Shown here piece after piece: positions 22,468 to 30,579 of a stretch of DNA of 30,579 nucleotides (positions within the stretch are counted from its first letter, which is position 1; each line of letters starts with the position of its first letter). The notes beneath the pieces are model-generated. The model ran no database searches. It had not been told where the DNA came from and was given only the letters and a program-made list of their open reading frames with translations. The translations under genes were made by a program, and so were the position numbers. The DNA lies in assembly GCA_964471225.1 (NCBI GenBank), contig CAYYEZ010000030.1, forward strand, positions 1 to 30,579. The letters run 5' to 3'. Source of the stretch: JAGVJT01 sp964471225. Its GTDB lineage: Bacteria; Pseudomonadota; Gammaproteobacteria; Legionellales; Legionellaceae.

Positions 22468-23439
22468 CTAGTCTGTTTTTCGTCGACAAATACTATCAGC
22501 AAGATAACCGATCGCCCCTGCATAGTAGATTGAGTTATTGTAACGGAGAATCATCTTGTAATTTGGATAGGCTAGAAATACTGGCCCACCATTGGGTTGG
22601 ATAATACTTGCTTCAAGCTCGGGGTAGGGTAGTGGCTTATCATCTTCAGTGCGAACTCCGAGGGCACTCCATTCCTTTACGGGTTTGACGGTAGCTTTAC
22701 CTTCAAGATTATGATCGAAACTCGCTGGCAGTTTCACAAATACGGCCCAAGGTTCATCTTTATGCCAGCCATTTTTTTTCATGTAGTTAGCAATCGAGGC
22801 TAATGCATCGGGAATAGAATCCCAAATATCTTTGTGTCCATCACCGTCATAGTCAACAGCATATTCGACCCAGCTTGAAGGGAGGAATTGAGGATGGCCT
22901 GAAGCGCCTGCCCACTCTCCTTTGAAGTGTGCAAGTGAGACATGTCCATCATTTAGAATTCGAAGTGCGATGAAAAGCTGTTTTCTGAAAAATTCTGGGC
23001 GATTCGAGTCATAAGCTAAAGTAGCCAGTGATTGAATGACAGGAAATGTCCCCATGTAGCTGCCATAACTTGTTTCCAGCCCCCAAAAGGCTAATACAAA
23101 ACAAGGATCAACACCGAAATCTTTACTGATTGATTCGAGCAGTGGCTGATAAGTTGTATATTTTTTTCGCCCAATAGCAATACGGTAGCTGTCCACCCGG
23201 GAGTTACGATATTTATAATAACTTAATCGATGTTCAGGTTGTGAGCGTAGCAAGCTTTTAATGCGTCGGTTTGGCTCATGTACATTGCTGAAAGCGCTGT
23301 CAAAAACTTCTGGTGAAATGCCTTGATTGAGTGCTTCTTTGCGCACGTCAGCAACCCACGCGCTCCAGTTTGGTAAGGGCGCACTTTGTGCGATACAAGA
23401 GAATAACCAAAAACTGATGAGTATGAGTATGTTACGCAT
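22468..23439 (-). CDS. mltB: Lytic murein transglycosylase, MltB-type (GH103)
   Basis: GH103 enzymes cleave the MurNAc-GlcNAc bond in the periplasm, leaving 1,6-anhydro ends. The 323 residues begin at the ATG at 23439 with AAGG upstream; a TTG 7 codons earlier is less likely. The N-terminus is a signal peptide; LFSC at 12-15 is a marginal lipobox, and cleavage after QSA at 20 is the alternative. The catalytic Glu122 is in FVLAFWGLETSYGSYMG, followed by ATLAYDSNRPEFF. The signature usually written GAMGQ.QFMPSS appears here as GASGHPQFLPSS. The C-terminal YNNSIYYAGAIGYLADSI is typical. It sits 41 nt downstream of the exporter permease and could be the last gene of that unit. Confidence 0.9.
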   Translation of the reverse strand: MRNILILISFWLFSCIAQSAPLPNWSAWVADVRKEALNQGISPEVFDSAFSNVHEPNRRIKSLLRSQPEHRLSYYKYRNSRVDSYRIAIGRKKYTTYQPLLESISKDFGVDPCFVLAFWGLETSYGSYMGTFPVIQSLATLAYDSNRPEFFRKQLFIALRILNDGHVSLAHFKGEWAGASGHPQFLPSSWVEYAVDYDGDGHKDIWDSIPDALASIANYMKKNGWHKDEPWAVFVKLPASFDHNLEGKATVKPVKEWSALGVRTEDDKPLPYPELEASIIQPNGGPVFLAYPNYKMILRYNNSIYYAGAIGYLADSICRRKTD

Positions 23440-23480
23440 GTATAGGCCCTTATAATTCAATCATGTTTCAGATTATGGTA

Positions 23481-24677
23481 TCACAATCGTAAAGAAACGA
23501 CAGGATCTAATTTTGCTGCACGATACGCTGGGTAAAATCCAAAAAATATACCTGTTGCGACAGATACCACAAAGCCGATAGCAAGCGGAAGCCAATAAAA
23601 TGTGTAAGGCCAATGATTAAAATGAGCGATGATCCATGTGATGACAACGCCAATAATAATCCCCGACAGTCCGCCGCTCAATGATAGAAAAAGTGCCTCT
23701 GTTAGAAAGAGAAGTTGAATGTGATGACGTGTCGCGCCAAGCGCTTTTCGGATCCCAATTTCTTGTTTGCGCTCACCTACAGAGACAAGCATGACATTCA
23801 TAATACCGACACCCCCGACTAAGAGTGCGATACTGCCAATTGTGGCAAGCAGGAGTGTGAAAATGCGTCCTTGTTTTTCCATTCCATCGATAATTTGTTG
23901 TGCGCTTCGAATAAAAACACCTAATTTAGGTGCTTGTTTACGAATAACACGTTTTACCTCATCAATGATGATATCCACGCTAACTTTTGAATTTACACGT
24001 AAAATGGCGCTGTTGATTTTTAGAGATGGATTGACAAATTGAATCCCTGTGAGAGGAATGATAATCGCCTGATTAATGTCTTCGTTAAAAAACGCATTCT
24101 CTTTCCAGGGTTTTGCAATACCTACGACGGTGTAAAGCATATTTCCGATTTGAAGTTGTCGACCTAATGGATTCGCAAAAGTAACATGCTGCATCTGCAA
24201 CGCGAGCTTATATCCGATAATACAGTGATGCTCGTAAGATTCTAGCGCTGAAACAAAGTGCCCCGTTTGAATGCGAATGTGCATAATCCGCGCCAATGAC
24301 TCGTCTGCCCCAATGATAGGACTGGTGATGGCATGACCATCATAGCTGACGGATTGGTACAACGTACTGTAAGGAGCGATATCAATGACAGAAGGGATGA
24401 GAGAGGGAAATTGTTGCCAGATCGGTAAAGGGATATCTGTTTTTTGATTTGCACTTAAATTTGATCGATCGCCTTGCTGAAAGAGGTAGACCCCTAATAA
24501 ATCGGTTCCCATCGATTTAAATTGTTGTAGCGCAGACTCGGTGGCCAGTTTTCCTGAGCTAATTAACGCAACAATCGCACCAGTACCGACCAAAATCCCG
24601 AGCATTGCTAAAAAAGCGCGTAATTTTGCAGTAATGAAGTATAAAAACGCTTGTTGTAGATAACCGATCCAGGTCAT
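23481..24677 (-). CDS. MacB-type ABC transporter permease
   Basis: This 398-residue inner-membrane protein of the MacB/LolE/FtsX class has one N-terminal helix (about 20-42, RAFLAMLGILVGTGAIVALIS), a large periplasmic domain, then three C-terminal helices including the coupling segment GVGIMNVMLVSVGERKQEIGIRKALGA and the end PAYRAAKLDPVVSLRL. The ATG at 24677 overlaps the ATPase stop as ATGA. E. coli MacB fuses ATPase and permease in one chain; here they are separate. With the adaptor and outer-membrane protein upstream it should form a mechanotransmission-type tripartite exporter. The cargo is unknown: macrolides, peptides, toxins or lipids in relatives. Confidence 0.9.
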   Translation of the reverse strand: MTWIGYLQQAFLYFITAKLRAFLAMLGILVGTGAIVALISSGKLATESALQQFKSMGTDLLGVYLFQQGDRSNLSANQKTDIPLPIWQQFPSLIPSVIDIAPYSTLYQSVSYDGHAITSPIIGADESLARIMHIRIQTGHFVSALESYEHHCIIGYKLALQMQHVTFANPLGRQLQIGNMLYTVVGIAKPWKENAFFNEDINQAIIIPLTGIQFVNPSLKINSAILRVNSKVSVDIIIDEVKRVIRKQAPKLGVFIRSAQQIIDGMEKQGRIFTLLLATIGSIALLVGGVGIMNVMLVSVGERKQEIGIRKALGATRHHIQLLFLTEALFLSLSGGLSGIIIGVVITWIIAHFNHWPYTFYWLPLAIGFVVSVATGIFFGFYPAYRAAKLDPVVSLRL

Positions 24678-25369
24678 ATTTGTTGATCCATGATGATTTC
24701 TCCATCTTGAATGACAATTTTGCGTTTGCATTGCACCGCGATTTGCTCTTCGTGTGTAATCAGAATAATTGTGCGTCCCTCTTGGTGTAAAGACTGAAAA
24801 ATATCCATAATTTCCTGGCTAGTTCTAGAGTCTAAAGCACCTGTGGGCTCATCGGCGAGAATGACGTCTGGCTGACCGACAAGTGCTCGTGCAATGGCAA
24901 TACGCTGTTGCTGTCCCCCAGAAAGCTGCGAAGGACGTCGTTTTGCAAATTGTTTCATTTGGACATGTGCGAGCGCATCAAAAGCAAGTGCCTCGCTTTC
25001 TTCCGGGGTTAAGCCTCGGTATAACATTGGCAGTGCGACATTTTGTAGTGCGGTAAGTCGTCCAAGAAGATGAAATTGCTGAAACACGAATCCTATACTT
25101 TGATTTCGTAAGTGAGCGAGCTCGTCATCATTGGCCGATCGCATTGTCTGACCACGCAGACAATACTCTCCGGTGTAATCATGATCAAGTAAACCAATAA
25201 TATTCATCAAGGTCGATTTTCCTGAGCCTGATTGTCCCAGGATTGCGACCATATCACCTAAATCTATCTCTAAAGACAGATTTTTAATCACAGGAATAGC
25301 GGTTTGATTCACATAGTAAGATTTATTGATTCCAGTTAAACGAATGATAGGTGCGATGTTATTCTTCAT
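24674..25369 (-). CDS. MacB/LolD-type ABC transporter ATPase
   Basis: These 231 residues power the exporter from the cytosolic face. Walker A GQSGSGKS is at 45-52, Q-loop region FVFQQFHLLGRLTALQNV at about 94-111, signature LSGGQQQR at 149-156, Walker B VILADEPTGALDS at 169-181, and the switch His in ILITHEE. The GRLTALQNV..P segment is characteristic of the MacB/LolD group. I take the ATG at 25369 as start; it overlaps the adaptor stop by 11 nt. A start 7 codons earlier is possible. The 3' end overlaps the permease start (ATGA). Confidence 0.93.
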   Translation of the reverse strand: MKNNIAPIIRLTGINKSYYVNQTAIPVIKNLSLEIDLGDMVAILGQSGSGKSTLMNIIGLLDHDYTGEYCLRGQTMRSANDDELAHLRNQSIGFVFQQFHLLGRLTALQNVALPMLYRGLTPEESEALAFDALAHVQMKQFAKRRPSQLSGGQQQRIAIARALVGQPDVILADEPTGALDSRTSQEIMDIFQSLHQEGRTIILITHEEQIAVQCKRKIVIQDGEIIMDQQI

Positions 25370-26507
25370 ATTGGATGGTCTCACCCGCACGTAATCCTGA
25401 CTCGATAACTACATGTTCACCTTCAACAGCGCCGGTGGTGACTGTTCTTGTTTCTGGTTTTCCATTCTTGTTGAGTACCGTGAGTGTGGTGATATTTTTG
25501 TTTTGTTTTAGTGATTTAATGGGTACTAAAAGCTTATCTTGACTCTTAATACTCAGATCAATAGAGGCACTCATACCGACTTTAATAATTTTTTGTGCTT
25601 TTTCATCAAGATGTTTAATTTCAACAATAGCGGTAAATGAGGGTAGCAATCCATTATTTTTATTCGATGCTTGCGCATTGATCACAACGAGCTTTCCTAA
25701 GAAAGTATGCTTACCGAAAGCAATACCTCGTACTGTTGCAGGCATACCCGGATGAATCACATTCATATCAATTTCAGGAACATCGATGTCGATGCGAATG
25801 CCACTCATATCACCAATCAGTGCTAAAACTTGACCTGATTTCACAGCAGAACCCACGCTAAGTTGAGCTTGCTTATCATTTTCTGATTTAGGTGGATATA
25901 ATAAAATACCCCGACGTGGTGCTTTGAGCTGTACTAAGTTATGCTTACTCATCAAGGCCAGATGGACCTTATCAAACTCAGATAAACTTAGCCCCGCAAG
26001 CTCGTCGTCAGCACTTGAGTTTTCTCCCATCTTTTCAAGAAGCTCTGTGACTTTGCGCGTAGATTGCATCAGTGTGACGCGCTCAGTATTTAGACTAGAT
26101 TTTTCACTGAGATAATTATTTTTTGATAGGAGTCCCGAGTTCCATAAATCTTCTGTGCCTGAGAATTTTGTTTTAGCCATGGTATAGCTATCTTTGGCTT
26201 TTAAGTATTCTGTAACCGTATCGTGGTAGAGTTTTTGAAGCTCTGGAGAGTTTAGTGTAAAAACAGTGCTGTTTTTTGAAACCCATTGACCATAATGATA
26301 GTGAACAGCCTCGATCGTTCCGTCTGCCGGACTTGTAATCGAGCTTTCGTGAATGGGTTGAATGGTTCCAGTGAAATGCAATGTCTTATGTAGTGTTGTC
26401 GGTTGAATGACTTGTGTTTTGAGAGGATGAACTTCTGCTTTAGAATGACATCCTAACACGAGAGTGGTGATGAGTGTGACGCAAAAAGCTCGAGTGATGT
26501 TGGTCAT
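25359..26507 (-). CDS. MacA-like membrane fusion protein with lipobox
   Basis: This 382-residue periplasmic adaptor (HlyD/RND family) links the permease to the outer-membrane channel. The N-terminus ends in the lipobox VLGC with Cys20, so it is likely lipid-anchored, whereas E. coli MacA is held by a membrane helix. A barrel-sandwich half (TGTIQPIHESSITSPADGTIEAVHYHYGQWVSKNSTVF) precedes a coiled-coil hairpin at about 85-165 (rich in Lys/Glu/Thr), then the second lipoyl half and beta-barrel domain (SVGSAVKSGQVLALIGDMSGIRIDIDVPE). The ATG at 26507 overlaps the preceding gene's stop as ATGA. It is central in the exporter operon. An AcrA-type RND adaptor is excluded by the MacB neighbours. Confidence 0.88.
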   Translation of the reverse strand: MTNITRAFCVTLITTLVLGCHSKAEVHPLKTQVIQPTTLHKTLHFTGTIQPIHESSITSPADGTIEAVHYHYGQWVSKNSTVFTLNSPELQKLYHDTVTEYLKAKDSYTMAKTKFSGTEDLWNSGLLSKNNYLSEKSSLNTERVTLMQSTRKVTELLEKMGENSSADDELAGLSLSEFDKVHLALMSKHNLVQLKAPRRGILLYPPKSENDKQAQLSVGSAVKSGQVLALIGDMSGIRIDIDVPEIDMNVIHPGMPATVRGIAFGKHTFLGKLVVINAQASNKNNGLLPSFTAIVEIKHLDEKAQKIIKVGMSASIDLSIKSQDKLLVPIKSLKQNKNITTLTVLNKNGKPETRTVTTGAVEGEHVVIESGLRAGETIQYEE

Positions 26508-28099
26508 CCATTGTACCTCAGTTTGATTTTCCAATGCGTTAATGTCGTGCCCAATGTCTTTTCAAGAGCAGAGAGTTGATTTAAGTAGGCAATTTTAGCG
26601 TTAATCAGACTCATTTGCGCTTGAATTAGCTGATTTTGTGTATTACTGACATCAAGAGCACTGGCAATACCTGCCTGTTGTTTTTTCTTTGCCAGTTCGT
26701 AAGATTCTGTTGCCAGTGCAACTTGACGCTTTGTGAGCTCGTATTGCTTGGTCTGACTTTCAATGGCAATAATCGTGTTTTTAATCGCGGTGATTAAGAC
26801 GCGTTTTGCAGCAACAAGTTGTAGTTTATCTTTTTCAAGTCGAATTTTAGCCGAAATGAGCTGTTGGCGTCGGCTGATGTCGTGTAAAGGAATGGTCATC
26901 GTGACACCGGCTGATTCATTGATATTTTTGCCATTATAGATATTTTGCAGACCTGTGCTAACGTTATCAACGTTGGTGAGCGTTCCTGTCTGCACGTTGG
27001 CGGCTAAATCGAGTTGCCACAGCTGTTGATTTTTTGCGACAGTATAAGCACGTTCATCAGCACGAATGCCTGCTTGCAGAGCTAAGTACTCCGTGTTGTG
27101 CAGAAGTGCTTGTTCGATAGAGTCTTTCAAATCAGGGACAACTAAATGATCGAGTGTCACATCACTCGGAACGGCGACATTCATGTTCGGATCGAGTCCG
27201 ATGGTTTGCAGTAGATTTTGAGCACTGGTTTCAAAATCATTGTGCGCTTGTTCAACCATGAGATTTAACGACTCAATTTGATAAGACTGTTGAACGTTCG
27301 CTGTCGGCTCAAGTTGTCCTGCATCGATTTTCTTTTTGTTAATTTCAAATGTTTTTTGTGCCTCATCGAGTTGCCAGCGCTGATTTTTTAGATTATTGCT
27401 ACTTAAAATGAGTGTTCGATAAGCGACAATGACTTCCGTAATTTGATTCATCACCGCTTGCTCGGTCGAAAGTTTGTTAAGATTTTCTGCCTCAATCGCA
27501 TCTTTTAATGCTGCTTCATTGACCTCTTTGCCAAACCCCCGAAGTAAAGGTTGAGTTAAAGAAAACGTAAGTAACGGGTTATAATTTCCAATTGTTGCAA
27601 CCGTATTGTCCATTTTAAGCGAAGCATTTGTGCCTAGACCTGTTTTCAAGTTAAATTCAGGTGTTGCAAGATAGCTCCGTGTGCTCGTACTTCCTGCGTG
27701 ACTGTAACGACTTTTTTCAAAAACTGTTGTGCCTGCAAGTGCGTACTGTAACTCAAACTCGTTATATGCTTGTCGTAGTTGATAACGCTGTATGACTCGA
27801 TCAAGCTCGATATTTTGGATGTTCGGGTTATAGCGCAGGGCAAGTAATATCGCCTCTCTTAAACTCAAGTGTAATGCCTTTTGATGTTGTACATAAGGTG
27901 ATGTGGGTAAGTTGATCCAATTATCTAACATAAACTCTGGATCTTTAATCGCTTTTTTAAGCCGTAAGTGTGCTTCTTTGACTCGATGGTGTTCTTCATC
28001 AGGTAAGTCGACCCAACGATACAAATTATCTTGAGCAAAGCTAGAGCCGATAATAAGTAAAAGGCTCGATAAAATTAATGTTCTTAGAAACAACGGCAT
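26504..28099 (-). CDS. TolC-family outer membrane efflux protein
   Basis: This 531-residue protein of the outer membrane factor family should form the trimeric exit duct for the MacAB-like pump. The signal peptide is 1-22 (ending SSFA). About 60 extra residues (DNLYRWVDLPDEEHHRVKEAHLRL...) precede the first OEP repeat, which starts ALHLSLREAILLALRYNPNIQ; long coiled helices rich in Gln, Leu and Ala follow, with the second repeat from about residue 305 and ending LNQLSALEKTLGTTL. The ATG directly abuts the apaH stop (TAAATG). The 3' end overlaps the adaptor gene. The N-terminal extension is uncommon and of unknown role. Confidence 0.9.
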   Translation of the reverse strand: MPLFLRTLILSSLLLIIGSSFAQDNLYRWVDLPDEEHHRVKEAHLRLKKAIKDPEFMLDNWINLPTSPYVQHQKALHLSLREAILLALRYNPNIQNIELDRVIQRYQLRQAYNEFELQYALAGTTVFEKSRYSHAGSTSTRSYLATPEFNLKTGLGTNASLKMDNTVATIGNYNPLLTFSLTQPLLRGFGKEVNEAALKDAIEAENLNKLSTEQAVMNQITEVIVAYRTLILSSNNLKNQRWQLDEAQKTFEINKKKIDAGQLEPTANVQQSYQIESLNLMVEQAHNDFETSAQNLLQTIGLDPNMNVAVPSDVTLDHLVVPDLKDSIEQALLHNTEYLALQAGIRADERAYTVAKNQQLWQLDLAANVQTGTLTNVDNVSTGLQNIYNGKNINESAGVTMTIPLHDISRRQQLISAKIRLEKDKLQLVAAKRVLITAIKNTIIAIESQTKQYELTKRQVALATESYELAKKKQQAGIASALDVSNTQNQLIQAQMSLINAKIAYLNQLSALEKTLGTTLTHWKIKLRYNG

Positions 28100-28912
28100 T
28101 TAAGCTCCATGCACAAAGAAACGCTGCTTGTCGTGTAGACGCAGTGCTGTTAGTTTTTTGCCCCATACACAGCCAGTATCTAATGCGTAAATATTGGCAA
28201 CAGGGCACTTGCCATTCAGTGCGGCCCAATGACCAAAAATAAGCGTTTCATCTATCATACAACGATGTGGTGTTGCATACCACGGATAATGATTTTCAGG
28301 TGCATTCTCCAGTTGTCCTTTATAGTGCAATTCTAGCGCGCCTTCTGCTGAGCAAAAGCGCATGCGCGTGAAGGCATTGCAAATAAAGCGAAGTTTTTCA
28401 TCGTGACGAAGCGCATTTGACCACTGATTAGGATGGTTTCCATAGAGTAAAGAGAGCGTGACTTGGTAATCATCGCCTCGCAATTCTTGAGCGAAGTCGT
28501 TCGCATGTTGTTTGGCTTCCTCTAATGACCAGCGCGGATAAATACCCGCGTGTGTCATGACAATATGTTGTTGTGTATCATGATAAAGTAGAGGTTGTTG
28601 ACGTAGCCAATGACATAATTCATCTCTATCTGGCGCCTTAAGCAAGGACTCAAGTGTATCCTCTTTGTTGGGAGGATGTTCGTTAAATACGCAGTGTAGT
28701 AAATGTAAATCATGATTACCGAGTGTAACTCTAGGGGCGAGAGGAAGTGTACGAATAAAACGTAATGTTTCTAGAGAAGCTGGTCCTCGGTTGACCAGAT
28801 CACCTACAAACCATAAACGGTCTTCTTTTTCATTGAATTGGATTTCATCAAGTAAGCGTTTTAAAGGATCAAGACAGCCCTGTACATCACCAATTGCGTA
28901 CTCAGCCGCCAT
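28100..28912 (-). CDS. apaH: Symmetrical bis(5'-nucleosyl)-tetraphosphatase
   Basis: ApaH hydrolyses diadenosine tetraphosphate to two ADP, and also removes Np4 caps from RNA in E. coli. The 270 residues match the family. Metallophosphatase motifs are GDVQG (8-12, replacing the common GDxHG), GDLVNRG (37-43) and GNHD (65-68), plus MTHAGIYP and the C-terminal LDTGCVWGKKLTALRL. It starts 11 nt inside the preceding gene and ends exactly before the TolC-like start. rsmA-apaH linkage is classical in gammaproteobacteria (usually with apaG, which is absent here). Confidence 0.96.
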   Translation of the reverse strand: MAAEYAIGDVQGCLDPLKRLLDEIQFNEKEDRLWFVGDLVNRGPASLETLRFIRTLPLAPRVTLGNHDLHLLHCVFNEHPPNKEDTLESLLKAPDRDELCHWLRQQPLLYHDTQQHIVMTHAGIYPRWSLEEAKQHANDFAQELRGDDYQVTLSLLYGNHPNQWSNALRHDEKLRFICNAFTRMRFCSAEGALELHYKGQLENAPENHYPWYATPHRCMIDETLIFGHWAALNGKCPVANIYALDTGCVWGKKLTALRLHDKQRFFVHGA

Positions 28913-30173
28913 AACCAGTACCTACTTTTGGGCCTAAAGAGGGTTGAGGTGGTGTTTGCTCAAGAATCCACTCGCCTTTATTTGAGATATGCATGCCAGT
29001 TTCACCAATCGCAAGTGCGGTTGCTGTTGTTTTATTGATTTCATGTGTTTTTGTGTTTTTGATGGAGATTGTTTCTGGCAGGATGATTGAGTTTTTTGTG
29101 ACCAGTCCCTCACCTTGTTCGTATTTATTAACGGCTGTGCCTTCAATGCCAAGCTGATGGATTTTTAATGATAAAAAGCTTTGTTGAACGGTATTCCAAT
29201 TTTTATAGTGGACATGTTCTTTTGCAAAAAGTTGGAAAGCTTCGATACAAACGAGCACCCCCCCTGGTACCGAAAAAATGGGCGCTCGATTAAGAAGAAA
29301 ATGTCCTGCTTCAATTTTATTTTGTAGCCACTGTAAAAACTCTAAACCTGCGGCATGTTCTTTACCGAGTAATGCTTCTCCTGCAGCCGGTTCGATGAAA
29401 CTAGAAATGCCTGCATTGGGTCGCTTAAAAGGACCTGTTTTGAGTGGGATTTCATTTAACTCGTGTTGAATCACAAGTGAATCTGCGCGGTCTAGAATTG
29501 CTCCAAGTGCTCTTGCACCTTCGGTGTCCTCATCCAGCAAAGCAAGCCATACTGAAAAAATATCTTTATTTTCAGCAATCCAGGCTAATCCTGATTCTGG
29601 CATCAGTTTTTTTGCCATCAGCAGCGTTAAGCGTCGTTTCATAGGGGAATCTTCACGTGAATCAAATTCATGTGAATAATAATGGTTAATTTGTCCTATG
29701 TTTTCAAATAGAGGTTCCCACTGTTTCAAAAAGTGGCCCTTAATACTATATCGATGAACACGATGCTCAATGCACAATGTTCCGATCCCGCGTAATAGGC
29801 TGGCAGAAAAGAGTGCGTACCACCATCGCTTCTGATCATCAGACAATTGACTTGAAGGCGGGGGCAAAAGATATTCTCGTAGAAGTTTTGTTGCGGCTTG
29901 CGTGCGTGAAAGTGCGTGATCAAGTAATCCACCCGGGCCTGCGAAATATACCGATCCTTCTGGGATACGCTGACAATAGTAAGCGACTTGTTGAATTAAG
30001 CTTGTCGCCATATTTTCGTAGTGTGCTTGCTCAAATTTACTCGTATTGGCGATGGCTTGAAGCATGTCTTGACGTTTGCGCTCGGCGAGTAATTGCTCTG
30101 CGGATAAAATAGGAGTCAGCGTGCTGAGAGATTTTGTTTCTGTTTGAGCAGGGGGTTTGGGGCGATGAAACAC
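28902..30173 (-). CDS. TraI_2 (MobH relaxase)-like protein with degenerate HD site
   Basis: This encodes 423 residues from the GTG at 30173. Residues about 45-245 resemble the TraI_2 domain found at the N-terminus of MobH-type conjugative relaxases: PGGLLDHALSRT (80-91), WWYALFSASLLRGIGTL (117-133) and ILDRADSLVIQHEL. Residues about 275-320 (GLEFLQWLQNKIEAGHFLLNRAPIF...VLVCIEAFQLFA) resemble the TraI_2 C-terminal module. Active relatives have HH.H before PGGLLDH and an LLHDIGK motif; here these read VYFAGPGGLLDH and LLRGIGT, so the metal-binding HD pair (would be 128-129) is Arg-Gly and upstream His are lost. It probably lost enzymatic activity. It sits between rsmA and apaH, not with conjugation genes. 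No membrane segment. Assignment is motif-based. Confidence 0.68.
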   Translation of the reverse strand: MFHRPKPPAQTETKSLSTLTPILSAEQLLAERKRQDMLQAIANTSKFEQAHYENMATSLIQQVAYYCQRIPEGSVYFAGPGGLLDHALSRTQAATKLLREYLLPPPSSQLSDDQKRWWYALFSASLLRGIGTLCIEHRVHRYSIKGHFLKQWEPLFENIGQINHYYSHEFDSREDSPMKRRLTLLMAKKLMPESGLAWIAENKDIFSVWLALLDEDTEGARALGAILDRADSLVIQHELNEIPLKTGPFKRPNAGISSFIEPAAGEALLGKEHAAGLEFLQWLQNKIEAGHFLLNRAPIFSVPGGVLVCIEAFQLFAKEHVHYKNWNTVQQSFLSLKIHQLGIEGTAVNKYEQGEGLVTKNSIILPETISIKNTKTHEINKTTATALAIGETGMHISNKGEWILEQTPPQPSLGPKVGTGYGG

Positions 30174-30174
30174 A

Positions 30175-30579
30175 CTAATCTCCTGTTTGAATCCTCGTCG
30201 AGTAATAACGCGCTATTTTAACATATTCTTCAATAGAAAGATGTTCAGGGCGTTTTTGAATATCAATTCCCAGACTTTCAAGTACTTGGCCTTCGATGAA
30301 AGTTTTTAAATTATTGCTTAAGGTTTTTCTACGCATATGAAAAGCTTTGGCAACGATCCAGGCGAGTGTTGTGCGATCGACTTCGTTATAAGGCGATGTT
30401 TGGTAGGGGGTGATGCGTACAATCGCCGAATCCACTTTAGGTGCCGGTGAGAAAGCTGTGGGAGGAACAGTAAATAAATACTCTACTTCGCAGTCATATT
30501 GCAGCATGATACTGAGTCGCCCGTAATCTCTACAGCCTGGTTTGGCTGCAAGACGTTCGACGACTTCTTTTTGCAACAT
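30175..30579 (-). CDS. rsmA: 16S rRNA (A1518/A1519) dimethyltransferase RsmA/KsgA, C-terminal half (partial)
   Basis: KsgA dimethylates two adjacent adenines in helix 45 of 16S rRNA late in small-subunit assembly. The right window edge cuts the gene; 134 residues remain. They begin at MLQKEVVERL, in the end of the methyltransferase fold, continue YGRLSIMLQYDCEVEYLFTVPPTAFSPAPKVDSAIVRI (the family signature for post-motif segments) and include the C-terminal helical domain with AFHMRRKTLSNNLK and RPEHLSIEEYVKIA. The SAM-binding N-terminus lies outside the window. The stop is 1 nt before the GTG of the next gene, so the two are probably cotranslated. Confidence 0.96.
   Translation of the reverse strand: MLQKEVVERLAAKPGCRDYGRLSIMLQYDCEVEYLFTVPPTAFSPAPKVDSAIVRITPYQTSPYNEVDRTTLAWIVAKAFHMRRKTLSNNLKTFIEGQVLESLGIDIQKRPEHLSIEEYVKIARYYSTRIQTGD
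30180..30184 (-). promoter_or_regulatory. Ribosome-binding site for the TraI_2-like gene
   Basis: AGGAG on the reverse strand lies within the last codons of rsmA, 6 nt before the GTG at 30173, and supports that start. Confidence 0.6.

Noticed and set aside
1..30579. CRISPR array, rRNA genes, prophage structural genes or riboswitches
   Set aside because: No regularly spaced repeats, no rRNA signatures, no capsid or tail genes, and no leader long or structured enough to suggest a riboswitch were seen.

Overview
This window looks like chromosomal DNA from a gammaproteobacterium of moderate-to-low GC. A relative of the Legionellales (Legionella, Coxiella, Aquicella, Berkiella) is my best guess. 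The support is indirect: gammaproteobacterial neighbourhoods (recA-alaS, prfB-lysS, trxB-ftsK-lolA, rsmA-apaH), a flagellar sigma factor FliA, no recognisable LexA box before recA, and two small papain-fold-like proteins of the kind such host-associated bacteria often carry. The species cannot be named from this sequence.

Positions 1-3191 are accessory DNA. The 3' end of an IS3-family element (1-141) interrupts a tyrosine integrase gene (142-403, reverse strand). Next come a hypothetical gene, a 101-bp MITE-like inverted repeat with an apparent 8-bp target duplication, a small lipoprotein gene, and a two-gene cluster of exported proteins of unknown function. This DNA abuts the 3' end of tRNA-Asn (3192-3267, reverse strand). 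Two inverted copies of a 20-bp sequence, each with two TGGGGCA units 11 bp apart, lie upstream of the integrase and beside the tRNA. They are probably recombinase arm-type sites, so this is a decaying tRNA-Asn island.

Positions 3335-12802 hold housekeeping genes, mostly forward: recA, alaS and fliA in tight succession (recX and csrA absent), a convergent membrane acetyltransferase of the NagX/HGSNAT type, a divergently transcribed exported GH3 beta-N-acetylglucosaminidase, then prfB (without the programmed frameshift) and lysS. Positions 12946-20789 hold trxB (reverse) and, divergently, ftsK-lolA-yhdP with overlapping ends, covering division/DNA segregation, lipoprotein transport and outer-membrane lipid homeostasis.

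Positions 20793-22452 carry two divergent genes whose products share the His-before-Cys layout of circularly permuted NlpC/P60 (LRAT/YiiX-like) proteins. Positions 22468-30579 are all reverse strand: an mltB-like lytic transglycosylase, then a chain of overlapping or abutting genes read from the right edge: rsmA (cut by the window edge), a TraI_2/MobH-relaxase-like protein with a degenerate HD site, apaH, and a four-gene MacAB-TolC-type exporter (outer-membrane factor, lipid-anchored adaptor, separate ATPase and permease).

The points most worth follow-up are the permuted-papain pair, the degenerate relaxase-like protein in the rsmA-apaH operon, the MITE-like repeat, and the integrase arm-site pair flanking the island.
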